Source: JAUIAI01 sp041396585 (GTDB lineage Bacteria; Pseudomonadota; Gammaproteobacteria; Burkholderiales; Burkholderiaceae_E). From it: a stretch of 64,000 nucleotides of DNA. How positions within the stretch are numbered: position 1 is the stretch's first letter; every line of letters begins with the position of its first letter. Under the pieces are notes generated by a model, which worked only from the letters and a program-made list of their open reading frames with translations, was not told the DNA's origin and searched no databases. The stretch lies in assembly GCA_041396585.1 (NCBI GenBank), contig JAWKYG010000010.1:131685-195684 (forward strand), written 5' to 3'. A program made the position numbers and the translations under genes. Below are positions 25,588-35,072 of the stretch, one piece after another.

Positions 25588-27106
25588 ATGAAAGACAAGT
25601 CGAGCGTCGAATCCCGCCTGCACGAACTCCTCGAGTGCTCCGAGGATGGCCTGATCCTGCTGGACCTCGCCGATGAGGTCGGGGCTTCGGCGTTGAATGC
25701 CCGCGTGGCGTATGTCAATCCGGCTGCGTGTGCGCTATTGGGTCTCGAATCGGACTGCAACCAGGATGACATACTGGCCAAGCTCGAGCGGAACGTTCGA
25801 TTCATGGGTTCCGGCGGATCGATACGGGATCTGTTGCGCAGCGAAGTGCCTTGGTGCGCCGACGTAAGCCTGCCGCACGGTGCGGATGGGCGTCAGGCTT
25901 ACCGATTGCGGGCGAGCCCGGTCTTCAATGGCCTGGCAATCATGCTGGACCGACCGTGGTTCAGCGGCGCCGTCCCCGGTCAGGCGGCGGACCCGGATGC
26001 CCCGATGGACACCTTGATCCACTACCTTGCACACGAACTCCGAACGCCGCTGGCCGGCATCAGCAATGCCCAGTTTATTCTGGGGTCGCTTGCCGCTGAC
26101 GCTCCACGCGCTGAGCAGGCGAGAGCGATCGGTGAGCGGCAAAAGCCGGCATCTGGTGCAGGTGCTGGACAATCTTCTGGATGCACACTGGGCGCCGACG
26201 TGTCGGGTTTCTGGCCCGAAGCGCATCGTGTCGGCGCCCTGATCGATGCTTCATTGACAGGAGCCTCACATGAGCTGGATCACCGCCAGATCCGGGTCAG
26301 CTTGAGCCAACTGAATCGCCGTGCGTACGCAGCGGAGACCAGGTGCGCCTGGCGCGTCTGTTCGGCCTGATGCCATGCGCTTTCTGGCCGCTGGTACCGG
26401 GCGGTGCGCGGTGGTATTGACACTCCGTGCGGTCGCTGCCCGGGTATTCATCGATCTTAGATTTTCGGGCGTGGCGCTGAGTGCGTCTTCACTGGCGCGA
26501 CTGCGCGCGCTCCTGAGCGACGGCGCCAGCAGTGTGCCGAATCTTTCAGTCAATGGGCCGGGTATCGAAAGCTGCCTGATGCAACAGGTGTCTGCGCGCG
26601 CACGGCGGCGCGGCATGCCGATGCTGATCGATGCGGCATCAGGCAAGCCAGACGATCGCCTGACTCCCTGGCTGTGCGGCCGAATCGCAGACGGCGACGA
26701 TCGTCGCGGATCGCGAGCGAGACGCCGGCGAGCGAACCCTTGCCCGGCGGCTGTCCATACTCGTGGTCGAGGACGACGATGATGCGCGTGATAGTTTGAT
26801 GATCCTGGGGATGAATGGCCATGGGTGCATGGGAGCGCAATCCGTGGCCTCGGCGATTACTACGTTTCAGAGAGAGCGACCGCAGGTGATCATCCTCGAC
26901 CTCGCTTTGCCGGACGGCAACGGCCTGGAAGTCGCACGTCGCATCCGCGAGATGCCGGGCGGCGCCGAACGCCGTGCTGATTGCCTTGAGCGGGTTCGGC
27001 AGGCCGGGTGATATCACGGCCAGTCTGGCCGCAGGCATCGACTGCCATCTGACCAAGCCGGCTACCGTTGCCGTTATTCGACGCCATCGAGCAGTGCCGA
27101 CGCTAA
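25588..27106 (+). pseudogene. Hybrid histidine kinase (PAS-HisKA-ATPase-REC), frameshifted
   Basis: The first 200 residues are intact: an N-terminal PAS-like domain (LLECSEDGLILLDLADEVGA, RVAYVNPAACALLGLE), then the H-box HYLAHELRTPLAGISNAQFI. After about 26120 the sequence changes frame (SRHLVQVLDNLLDAHWAP), and an ATPase-like part follows. A receiver is split over two frames (MVEDDDDARDSLMILGMNGH, IILDLALPDGNGLEVARRIR, then LIALSGFGRPGDITASLAAG). One further shift gives LFDAIEQCRR and a stop at 27104-27106. At least four indels are present. If intact it would be a soluble hybrid sensor kinase. Confidence 0.75.
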
Positions 27107-28192
27107 CCGTGCCTGATCCGGTGTGAATCGGAGCGCAGGTAGCGCGCTCCGGTACCTTTCACTTCTCACCAGAGCCTTCTCGGTCGCTTCCGATTGCCAC
27201 ATGTTTGTGGTCACGTCGACAACTTCCTGGCCTGGCCGGTGCCGGGGTCGATCGTGCACTTCGAAGCTCTTCTTTGCCTTGACGATCTCGAACTCCAGAT
27301 AGTCGGGCTCGCGGTCGTTGATCGAGGTAACCATATAGCCTTCACGCTGCAGCGCACCTGTGAAGTCTTTCACCGTCATGCCGGTGGTGAGCATGCGCTC
27401 GAGGCGCTCCTTTTCCTGCGACCAGTCTTTGACGTGGGTCCGATCACTGTAGGCAGCGCCCCGGTCTTTGTCGAACATCACGCCGGACGGTCGATAGTTC
27501 TTGTCCTCCATGGCGCGCTCCGTGGACTCGGCCCGCCATAGGTTGGAGGCGACATCGATCGAGCTTGCGCGGGGCGCGCCATCGTCGAAGTCCAACTGCA
27601 CCTCGTAGCTGTGATCGCCTTTGACAATCTCGTATTCCAGTTCGTCACGGTCGTTCTTGTTGATCGACGTGATCATATAGCCGGCCTTTTCGATTGCCGC
27701 GCGATATCCGTCCCGGGTGCTGACGGTCTTGAGCTGCTCCTCCAGCCGGTCTTTCTCATCCGTGTAGCGATCCAGATGCTTTCGCTCGCTCCAGTCGGCG
27801 AATTTGTCCGCGGCCTGACCGGCTGCCTGCTCGGTCTTGTTCGCCATGGACTGTGCGCCTTGCTTGACATCCCGGGCGGCTTCCACGGTCGCCTGCTTGG
27901 CGTCCCTGGCCGTTTCCATGGTGGCCTGCTTCGCATCCTTGGCAGTCTCGACGGTGGCCTGCTTGGCGTCGCGCGCGGTTTCCATGGTGGCCTGCTTCGC
28001 ATCACGGGCGGTGCTCGTCACAGCCTGTTTGCCGTCATGCATCATCTCCTTGGATTTCTGCATGCCATCGGTCGCGGTCTGCTTGGCCGGTGCTGTCGAC
28101 TCGTTGCCGGTCGCGGTCGCGCTGCTCGTTGCAAAGGCAGCGGCGATGGCGGCCGCGCAGGCGAGTTGTTTCATGGTTTTGGTGTTCGTCAT
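27074..28192 (-). CDS. Secreted protein with 11-residue repeats and two PepSY-like repeats
   Basis: 372 residues with a signal peptide (KQLACAAAIAAAFATSSATA). Residues about 60-110 are near-perfect 11-residue units (ARDAKQATMET, ARDAKQATVET, AKDAKQATMET, ARDAKQATVEA), like LEA or apolipoprotein amphipathic helices. After a linker come two copies of a domain of about 110 residues. The first is centred on GYMITSINKNDRDELEYEIV and ends NLWRAESTERAM. The second is centred on GYMVTSINDREPDYLEFEIV and ends NMWQSEATEKAL. The domain resembles PepSY (GYxVTxIexxxxxYEVxV). A good AGGAG site and a sigma-54 element lie upstream. It is likely periplasmic. A relative lies at 34183-34973. Confidence 0.7.
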   Translation of the reverse strand: MTNTKTMKQLACAAAIAAAFATSSATATGNESTAPAKQTATDGMQKSKEMMHDGKQAVTSTARDAKQATMETARDAKQATVETAKDAKQATMETARDAKQATVEAARDVKQGAQSMANKTEQAAGQAADKFADWSERKHLDRYTDEKDRLEEQLKTVSTRDGYRAAIEKAGYMITSINKNDRDELEYEIVKGDHSYEVQLDFDDGAPRASSIDVASNLWRAESTERAMEDKNYRPSGVMFDKDRGAAYSDRTHVKDWSQEKERLERMLTTGMTVKDFTGALQREGYMVTSINDREPDYLEFEIVKAKKSFEVHDRPRHRPGQEVVDVTTNMWQSEATEKALVRSERYRSALPALRFTPDQARLASALLDGVE

Positions 28193-28248
28193 TTAGCTCT
28201 CCTTTTGTTCAGCTGATGCGGGCCGATCGACCCGACATCAGCAGGGGA

Positions 28249-28262
28249 GCAAGTGGTGTGCC
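28249..28262 (-). promoter_or_regulatory. Sigma-54 -24/-12 element (LEA/PepSY-like gene)
   Basis: The minus strand reads GGCAC ACCAC TTGC, an exact core, 56 nt before the ATG at 28192. Confidence 0.85.
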
Positions 28263-28308
28263 TGCGATCCGCTGCGCAGGTGCGGTCGCATTCCGGTACG
28301 AATTGGTG

Positions 28309-29052
28309 TTACATCTGTGGCGTGAGCCAGCGGGTGTCGATCTGGTCGTAGCGGTCCTCGAAGCTGGCCAAGCGGCTCAACGCGGTCTCGTCGCGCACCC
28401 TGATCACCCCGGCCAGGCGCTCCAGCAGGCCGTCTTTCTCGAGTCGGCCAAGTGCCCGGCTGACGTGAACATTGCTCAGTCCGAGGTGATCACCGATCTC
28501 TGCCTGTGTGAGTGGCATCTGGATCTCCGAGGTCTCGCTGTTTCCACAGGCTATCCGGCGTCGTGCCAGGTGATCGAGCACGAGAAATGCCAGGCGCTCG
28601 CGGGCCGTCATGCGACCCAGCAGACGGACCGTGTCCGTGAGGATCACCTGATCGCGAAGCGCGAGTGTGAAGAGCAGGGCGGCGACATTCGGCGAACGGG
28701 CGAAGGCAGTTCGCAGGGCACGACGCGGAAACGGGCAGACAACGGCGGCCGCCGCACTGACAAGGTGTACGGTCGCTCTGCGCGCTGCGATATCCGGGAA
28801 GCCGAGAACATCTCCCGGCTGGTGAATACGGAAGATCTGGCGTCGCCCATCGTCGAGATCGGCATAGCTGTAGAGCCAGCCCGAGCGAACCACGTGCAGG
28901 CACTCGATGTCGTCACCGCGCCGATAGATATGATCGCCACGGGCAAATTGCCGCTCATCGCGTTCCAGCTCTGCGAGGAAGCCTTCATCGTCGCCGGCAA
29001 TCGGAATGTAGTGGCTGAAAGTGTGTATCAGACAGCTCTTGTCGCTGTTCAT
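28309..29052 (-). CDS. Crp/Fnr family transcriptional regulator
   Basis: 247 residues. The N-terminal cyclic-nucleotide-binding fold (about 25-145) contains FARGDHIYRRGDDIECLHVV and GDVLGFPDIAA. The C-terminal winged helix has MPLTQAEIGDHLGLSNVHVS followed by RALGRL. There is no N-terminal Cys cluster of the FNR type and the cAMP-contact residues are not conserved, so the ligand is unknown. ATG starts at 29052. It is single, between the PepSY-like protein and a kinase, and I saw no sigma-54 element before it. It may be a second regulator of the island. Confidence 0.85.
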   Translation of the reverse strand: MNSDKSCLIHTFSHYIPIAGDDEGFLAELERDERQFARGDHIYRRGDDIECLHVVRSGWLYSYADLDDGRRQIFRIHQPGDVLGFPDIAARRATVHLVSAAAAVVCPFPRRALRTAFARSPNVAALLFTLALRDQVILTDTVRLLGRMTARERLAFLVLDHLARRRIACGNSETSEIQMPLTQAEIGDHLGLSNVHVSRALGRLEKDGLLERLAGVIRVRDETALSRLASFEDRYDQIDTRWLTPQM

Positions 29053-29133
29053 TTTCCCGCTTACGGTGATCCGGATCGATAGGCTGCGCGAGGCCGAACA
29101 ATGGCAGGCCGTTGGCTATCAGGGCAAGATGGG

Positions 29134-30560
29134 TCACTCGGTTGGCTGTCCTTGCGAGGATTGGCAGTGCTCGCCGATGGTGTTCATCCGGCAGACGAGA
29201 TGAGTGATCGATTGGCCGTCATCGGATGCCGGTACCACTGCATACTCCAAGGCCGACTCACCGGCCGTATCTGCCCGCGTTTGCCGTTCCAGGAAGGGGA
29301 CGCCGATTCTCGCCTGCGGATAGGCCCGTCCAAGCAGGGCGAGCATGCCGCGTGACTCGTCGGCCGGATCCCGCCAGCAAGAAGCCTTCGTGGCCTGTGA
29401 TGCGCTTCTTGACGTTCCGGATTCCGGGGTGAAGACTGGCGCAGAAGCGGTTCCCGACAGTCGCCAGGCAAACAAATGGCCCCGGTGCTTGTTGTGCATG
29501 ATCTGGCTCGGGCCGATGAGCCGCGCGCACAGCCGGCAGTGGGCGCACCATCCTTCGACGAAATCGCGTATGGGGTCAGACCATGGCCAGGCCGTGAGGA
29601 CGGGTGGCGCGAGGCTGCGCTGCCGCGGCAGGAATCTTGCGGGCCGCATTCCGGCTGCGAGGGCGAGTGCCTCGGGTAGCCAGTGCTCGAGCATCTCAGC
29701 GCCAACCAGAACCTGGTCACGAGACGTGCCCAGGGAGTCGCCATTCGTGACCACGACCAGCGCCGACGAAGGCGTTGGTTGCAGGGTCTGGAGGCGGCCG
29801 CTTGGCCGCAACCGCATGTCGGCCCCGTCTGCGTCCGCGGGAGCCGCTGGTAGGAAGAGGCTCATGCCGGTCAGCAGGCTGCACTCGCCGGAAAGTGCGC
29901 CGTGCATGGCATCAACGAATCTGCGGATCGACGCCAGGCCGAGCGCGCGGGCGACCTGACGGCCTGCGGGTTGGCCGGATCCATATCGATCACTGTCGAT
30001 CGAGATGCGGATCAGTCCCGATCGGGTAGCCCGGCGGGTCGTTGACCACTGGCGATATGCTTCAGCGACAGTCTGACGCGTCCGTGCCCCGTGATCGTGT
30101 CTCGCGCATTCGCCACCAGGTTCAGGATCGCGGCTTCGAATCGGGCCGATGGCATCATCGCGCGCCAGCGCGGGGGCTCGAGCACCAGTTCAAACCGGAT
30201 GCGTTCACCGAGCATTGCACGCAGTAGCGGAGCAAGACGCCCGATCAGGACACCAGGCAGGAGGGGGCGCCACATTGCCGGGGAGTCGCGACCGACTTCT
30301 AGCAAGCGCTGGGCCAGCCGGCGGGCCTGCTCGACGGCCTGGATTCCGTTCGCATGTACGCGTTCGCGTGTGACAGGAGCGTCGCTGTGAAGTTCGATTT
30401 CGAGCGCATTCGTGATGCGCTGGAGAAGATTGTGCAGATCATGAACCACCGAGCCGATCACCTCACCCAGCAGATCCCGATCCGGGTGACCGCGTGTGTC
30501 GAGGTGATTGTTGGGCTCCCCGCGGTCTGGATGCGGGATGTCGTAGGTGTCTGAAGTCAC
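29134..30560 (-). pseudogene. Histidine kinase with C-terminal extension, frameshifted at 30014
   Basis: The first part (MTSDTYDIPHPDRGEPNNHL onward) has an H-box, SVVHDLHNLLQRITNALEIE, and an N-box, EAAILNLVANARDTITGHGR, then stops after LPDRD at 30012. The next frame continues seamlessly as LIRISIDSD...ARALGLASIRRFVDAMHGAL, the G2 region of the same ATPase domain. A single missing C in GACCTG explains the break. The continuing frame adds about 200 residues of unknown nature down to 29134 (ESRGMLALLGRAYPQARIGV, YAVVPASDDGQSITHLVC), possibly PAS-like. There is no membrane segment. It could be the partner of the NtrC-type activator. Confidence 0.68.
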
Positions 30561-30719
30561 GGTCAGGATGCGTCTTCCAATCCGTTGGGGCGTATCTGGC
30601 CCGAACGAACCGGGCGATCCCGGCGTTCATAGCAGGCGCCGTCGGATCGCGCATTAACCTGAGTCAACCGGCAGAAGGTCTGCCCGCGCCGTCGGCGGGC
30701 GCTTGCTGACGGTCTTTAC

Positions 30720-30848
30720 TCAGGAGAGGGCCAGTGTGGCTGCCAGCGTCAATGTCACCAGCAATACCTGAATCGGGCCCCACAGGCTTTCCTGATGGCG
30801 GTTCGCGCGCAGGAAAGCCTGGCGATCGAAATATCCTTGGTCTTTCAT
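30720..30848 (-). CDS. 42-residue single-pass membrane protein
   Basis: Starts MKDQGYFDRQAFLRANRHQE and ends with one hydrophobic helix (GPIQVLLVTLTLAATLALS). GGAG lies 7 nt before the ATG and a sigma-54-like element lies 44 nt upstream, both supporting expression. I do not recognise a family. It is likely an inner-membrane stress peptide. Confidence 0.55.
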   Translation of the reverse strand: MKDQGYFDRQAFLRANRHQESLWGPIQVLLVTLTLAATLALS

Positions 30849-30892
30849 GATCGTGCTCCACACCTTCTCGGGATGGTTCCGATCTATCCCTC

Positions 30893-30906
30893 GCAAGGAC
30901 CATGCC
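30893..30906 (-). promoter_or_regulatory. Sigma-54-like -24/-12 element (42-residue protein)
   Basis: The minus strand reads GGCAT GGTCC TTGC, with correct spacing and one deviation. The start codon is at 30848. Confidence 0.68.
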
Positions 30907-30938
30907 CGGCATCGACGGCCATGGCAGGTAAAACCGCT

Positions 30939-33491
30939 TCAGGCGGCCTCTTGCGACGCAACGTAGGCGGCGGCAATCTGCTCGTGCGAGTAGGGTTTGG
31001 AGATGACAGGAACATCGGCGAAGCGACCAGGGATCACATTGCTGTCGCCATAGCCGGTGGCGAACACGAACGGGATCTGCCGCGTGAGCAGTTCCTCCGC
31101 CAGAGCAAACGAGGTTTCGTCTCCAAGGTGAATGTCGAGGATTGCAAAGTCCGGACGCGTTCTTTGGAGGAGTTCGCGCGCCCTGGCCACGCCGCCGGCG
31201 ACATCGACTGCTGCTGCGCCCAGCGCGCGGCAGGCGGCCTCAGCATCCATGGCGACAAGCAGACTGTCTTCCACGATCAGAACCGCACCGCTGTTCATCT
31301 CGGGCGCCGGCAGCGACGGTCGGACGGCACCGGCGATATCCTGCACGGCCGTGTCCGAAGACGTCACCGAGACCACATGCCGCGCCGGAATCTCGATATC
31401 GGCCTGCACACCGGCAACCCGGTACGACAGGCTGGCGCGGCCTTCGAGGGTGAACGCGACGGCCCGTTCGATCACCGTACTGCCGAATCCGCGCCTCGTG
31501 GGCGGCTTGACGCTAGGCCCGCCGATCTCCTCCCAGCGCATTCGAACCGCACCACCGCCAAGCCGGCTCAGGTTCACGCGCACACGACCCATGGAGTCGC
31601 AGAGCGCACCGTACTTCGCGGCATTGGTGACGAGTTCGTGCACCACCATGGCCATGGTCGAGAGCGCGTCACCGCGCAGCCGGATGTGAGGACCGTGAAT
31701 CTCGAGGCGTTCGATCTTCTCGCCGATGTAGGCGTCGACCTCGTCATGGATCAGGCGGGTCAGTGAGCCGGCCGTGCTTCCCGCGGCCGTGAGCAGATCA
31801 TGTGCCCGCGCGAGCGAGTCGACCCGGCTTTGCAGCGAGTCGACGAAGTCTCTCGCCGAGTCGGTCTCGGACCGGGATTGGTTGACGAGCGCGCGCACCA
31901 GTGCCAGCACATTGCGTACACGATGGTTGAGTTCGGCCACCAGCAACTCCTGTTCCTCTCGGTGCTGGCGGTCGGCGCTCGCCAGTGCATCCGCATGGCG
32001 TTGAACGACCTCGATCACCACGAATCGAACACCACTGGCGACCCAGCGATCGCGGGCGCTCCATGGCGCACAGGCGCCGGTCACGGATTCACGCCACGCG
32101 GCAAAGCTCTTGCGGGGAGACAGTCGCAGACCGTCGTCCGCCAGGATGACCGCCTTGTCCGGGTGACCGGCCCACTGCACCTCGCGAATCAGCTCGGGGC
32201 GAAAAAAGACGAGGAACTCGTTCGGCACGCGCTGCAGAGGAATCGCGCAGAATCCAGCCGCCAGTTCCGCTGCCGCGGTCAGTGCAGCACATTGTTCCGA
32301 GGCGCGCTCACGGTAAATGATGCCGGCCGGTGAGTCTTCTATCAGGGTCGAGCACAGTTGCCTGAGGATGTCCGGCTCGGGCACGCGACCACAGGTCTGC
32401 ATGTCATCCGCCGAGATGATCGCCGCGCCGCTGCAGTTCAGAATCGGCAGCAGATCCGGCACATGCTGCCAGAGCACCTCACGCGGCGTCTGCGAGGTCG
32501 CCATCTGCTCGAGCAGACGCGAGCGAAAGGTGTCTATCGTGCGGCTGACCGCCTCTCGGGCTTGATGTTCCAGGGATTCGATCTGGATGGAGGCGACATC
32601 GGCGATCAGTTCACAAAGTGACCGTACAGCCAGCGCCGGCCGACGCGGTTGCGCATGATGGCAGGCGATCAGGCCCCAAAGCTTCCCGCCGACAATCAAT
32701 GACATCGACATCGATGCCGCCACACCCATGTTACGCAGATACTCGATATGCACGGGGGATACGCTGCGCAACAGGCTGTCGGACAGATCGACGGTTGTGC
32801 CGGGAACGGCGGAGAGTACCCCCACGCCGGGATCGTCCACGTCGGCGATCAGTCTGATGGTCTTTCGTCTGTAGAGTTCGCGCGCCTGGCGCGGGATGTC
32901 GGTTGCCGGATAGCGCAGCCCGAGAAAGCTTTCGAGGCCACTGGCGCAGGTCTCGGCGATCACTTCGCCAGTGTCGTCATCGGCGAACCGATACACCATG
33001 ACTCTGTCGAAGTCGGTCACCGATCGGACGATGCGCGCCGTCATCGAGGCCAGCGCGGACAGAGTCCGCGCTCCGCGTAGTCGTCGGATCAAGGACTGGG
33101 CGGCTCCCTGGCGGTCGGCACCCGGGGTCTCGGCCGGTTCTACCTCGAGAAGATAGCCGCCGTCGATGCTCGTCAACTGCAGATCGCGCCCATGCCCGAG
33201 CAGCCGGCGGCTGAACGCACGCTGAGTATCGCCCTTGAGGGCGAGCTGATTGGCCTGGTTGCGCAGCGTGTGAATGAACTCTTTCGGTGCGAGTTCATCG
33301 ATGGTCTGTCCGAGAATCGCCTCGGGCGGGTGTCCGAGCAATGAGGCGATGTTTGCGGAGACGAATTGCACTTCGAAAGCATCATTGAGCCCGATCAGCT
33401 GGCCGAAATTCTGGATCCTGCCGAGCAGATGGATCTGTTCCTGGTCGCAGATAGATAGATCGGGAACGTTGCGTCCTGTCGGTGATCTCAT
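30939..33491 (-). CDS. bphP: Bacteriophytochrome hybrid histidine kinase
   Basis: 850 uninterrupted residues. Cys15 (DLSICDQEQIHLLGRIQNFG) is in the position of the biliverdin-binding cysteine of bacteriophytochromes. PAS, GAF (DFDRVMVYRFADDDTGEVIA and RYPATDIPRQARELYRR, the PASDIP region) and PHY domains follow, up to about residue 500. The kinase is of the HWE/HisKA_2 type (LVAELNHRVRNVLALVRALV). A C-terminal receiver (VLIVEDSLLVAMDAEAACRA, FAILDIHLGDETS) ends at about 848. It is a red/far-red light sensor, soluble, transferring phosphate to its own receiver or an external one. It overlaps the heme oxygenase gene by ATGA. Confidence 0.94.
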   Translation of the reverse strand: MRSPTGRNVPDLSICDQEQIHLLGRIQNFGQLIGLNDAFEVQFVSANIASLLGHPPEAILGQTIDELAPKEFIHTLRNQANQLALKGDTQRAFSRRLLGHGRDLQLTSIDGGYLLEVEPAETPGADRQGAAQSLIRRLRGARTLSALASMTARIVRSVTDFDRVMVYRFADDDTGEVIAETCASGLESFLGLRYPATDIPRQARELYRRKTIRLIADVDDPGVGVLSAVPGTTVDLSDSLLRSVSPVHIEYLRNMGVAASMSMSLIVGGKLWGLIACHHAQPRRPALAVRSLCELIADVASIQIESLEHQAREAVSRTIDTFRSRLLEQMATSQTPREVLWQHVPDLLPILNCSGAAIISADDMQTCGRVPEPDILRQLCSTLIEDSPAGIIYRERASEQCAALTAAAELAAGFCAIPLQRVPNEFLVFFRPELIREVQWAGHPDKAVILADDGLRLSPRKSFAAWRESVTGACAPWSARDRWVASGVRFVVIEVVQRHADALASADRQHREEQELLVAELNHRVRNVLALVRALVNQSRSETDSARDFVDSLQSRVDSLARAHDLLTAAGSTAGSLTRLIHDEVDAYIGEKIERLEIHGPHIRLRGDALSTMAMVVHELVTNAAKYGALCDSMGRVRVNLSRLGGGAVRMRWEEIGGPSVKPPTRRGFGSTVIERAVAFTLEGRASLSYRVAGVQADIEIPARHVVSVTSSDTAVQDIAGAVRPSLPAPEMNSGAVLIVEDSLLVAMDAEAACRALGAAAVDVAGGVARARELLQRTRPDFAILDIHLGDETSFALAEELLTRQIPFVFATGYGDSNVIPGRFADVPVISKPYSHEQIAAAYVASQEAA

Positions 33492-34108
33492 CGGGATTTC
33501 TCGTCGAGGGGATGAGCCGGGCGCTCGCGTGCAAGTGTCAGTTCATGGATGGATCGGGACAGGTAGGCTTCAAAGACGGTCGTGGCCGCCTGGCAGATGG
33601 CCCGGCAGCTGGCCGGGTCATCATCGTGCGCGCGCAGGGCGCGCAGCAGGGTTTGCCATGCATTGACGCCCTCAGTCGTCACCGCATGTATGTAGCGGGA
33701 TTGCATGCTCAGAGCGCCATCGGCCATTCTGTCCAGTGCGCGCAGGCCGAGAAACGATCCGGTTACGACATACACAATGCCCAGTCCGGCAGCTGGGTCG
33801 TCCCCCGTCTCGAGCGCTACGTGTGGCGCCTCGATCGCGGCTGCTCGCTGACCCGTGAGCGCAAGGTGATCATCGTGGATCAGATTCGCGTACTCGCGCA
33901 GCGGTAGAAAGCGCCCGGCCAGGGCGGCCGTGGCCGGGCTGCTGTCGAGCGCCCGGCTCAGGCCGTCACCGTGCACCCGAAGATGCGCGGCCAGCATCGT
34001 GGATTCGCTGATCGGCAGGCCCGACATCACGGTTTCGATCCGGTCGTGCATCGGCCGGGTTGCCTGTCTCAGCGAAGCCAGCGCGGTCAGGGGAAGATCG
34101 GGATTCAT
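33488..34108 (-). CDS. bphO: Biliverdin-producing heme oxygenase
   Basis: 206 residues of the bacterial heme oxygenase fold. The proximal heme His is in LRQATRPMHDRIETVM (near residue 21), and the distal-helix region reads GIVYVVTGSFLGLRALDRMA. It opens heme to biliverdin, the chromophore of the downstream phytochrome. Coupling by a 4-nt overlap is the usual bphO-bphP order. Some members have lost activity, but the proximal His is present here. Confidence 0.9.
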   Translation of the reverse strand: MNPDLPLTALASLRQATRPMHDRIETVMSGLPISESTMLAAHLRVHGDGLSRALDSSPATAALAGRFLPLREYANLIHDDHLALTGQRAAAIEAPHVALETGDDPAAGLGIVYVVTGSFLGLRALDRMADGALSMQSRYIHAVTTEGVNAWQTLLRALRAHDDDPASCRAICQAATTVFEAYLSRSIHELTLARERPAHPLDEKSR

Positions 34109-34182
34109 CGCGGTGTGCGCGGGCCGGCGGCTTGAGCCGGGCGGCGCTCGACGCGCACCGGCTCAGCCGTTGACCTGATGCG

Positions 34183-34973
34183 TCAGGGTTGCTTCTTCAG
34201 CGCCTTCTCGGTCCCTTCGGCGTGCCACAGATTCGGGCTCACCCGGATGTCGGCCACGCGCTTTTGGACCGAATCACCCGCCAGAGAGACCTCGAAGGTC
34301 TGGCCGGCTTTCACGACCTCGTACTCGATCTCATCAGACTCCCGGTCATTGACCGCGGTGACCTGATAGCCATCCTTTTCGAGCAGGCTTCGATACTTGG
34401 CAGCGGGCTGGCCGGGCTCGAGCATCTTCTCCAGGCGTGCACGCTCTTCGATCCAGTCCGCCTTGCGCAGCGCGTCGCTGCTGGTGGTGGCGCGGGCCTT
34501 GTCATAAAGAACGCCCGTGGTCTGCGGTGTGTAACTGAAATCGTTCATCGCGCGCACGGTCTCCGACGCGCGCCACAGGTTGTCTTCGACCGCAATGCTC
34601 TTGGCGCGATCCTGGCCTTCGGCAAATCGCATCTGAACCTCGTAGGTGTGTTTGTTGCCGACCACTTCGTAGTCGACCGCGGTGGGCGTGTCAGCCTGAA
34701 TGGCCGTGATCCGATAGCCGTTTTCGTGCAGGATCTTCTTGTAGTCGTCCCGGCTGCTGCCCTTGGCCAGCGAGTTCTCGAGTGCGCTCTTGGCTTTGTC
34801 ATAGTCGGCGCGATGATCCTGGTCACGCCAGCCATAGAGTGCGCCCTTGGTTTGCGCCGGCGATCCCGCCTGATGGGTGTCTTTGGCACCGGCCGCGAAG
34901 CGCCGCCGGCAGTGATGCCCAGACTGGCTCCAAATGCGATGATCAGGGCGCGGTTCAGCAAGGTGTTCTTCAT
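34183..34973 (-). pseudogene. Second PepSY-like tandem-repeat secreted protein, one frameshift
   Basis: Starts at ATG 34973 behind AAGGAG with a signal peptide (MKNTLLNRALIIAFGASLGI). Near 34900 the frame shifts once. The next frame (GALYGWRDQDHRADYDKAKS) continues, and the final one contains two PepSY-like units: GYRITAIQADTPTAVDYEVV ending NLWRASETVRAM, and GYQVTAVNDRESDEIEYEVV ending NLWHAEGTEKAL. It is clearly paralogous to the protein at 27074-28192 but lacks the 11-residue repeats. A sigma-54 element lies upstream. The single indel could be a sequence error. Confidence 0.68.
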
Positions 34974-35058
34974 AGTGGACTCCTTTGTACGAGGATGAGT
35001 ACGAAAGGCAGCGTCATCCCGCCTGGCAGGCGGAAGCGATGCCTTCACGACAGATGTC

Positions 35059-35072
35059 GCAAGCCTCGTGCC
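35059..35072 (-). promoter_or_regulatory. Sigma-54 -24/-12 element (second PepSY-like gene)
   Basis: The minus strand reads GGCAC GAGGC TTGC, an exact core, 85 nt before the ATG at 34973. Confidence 0.8.
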
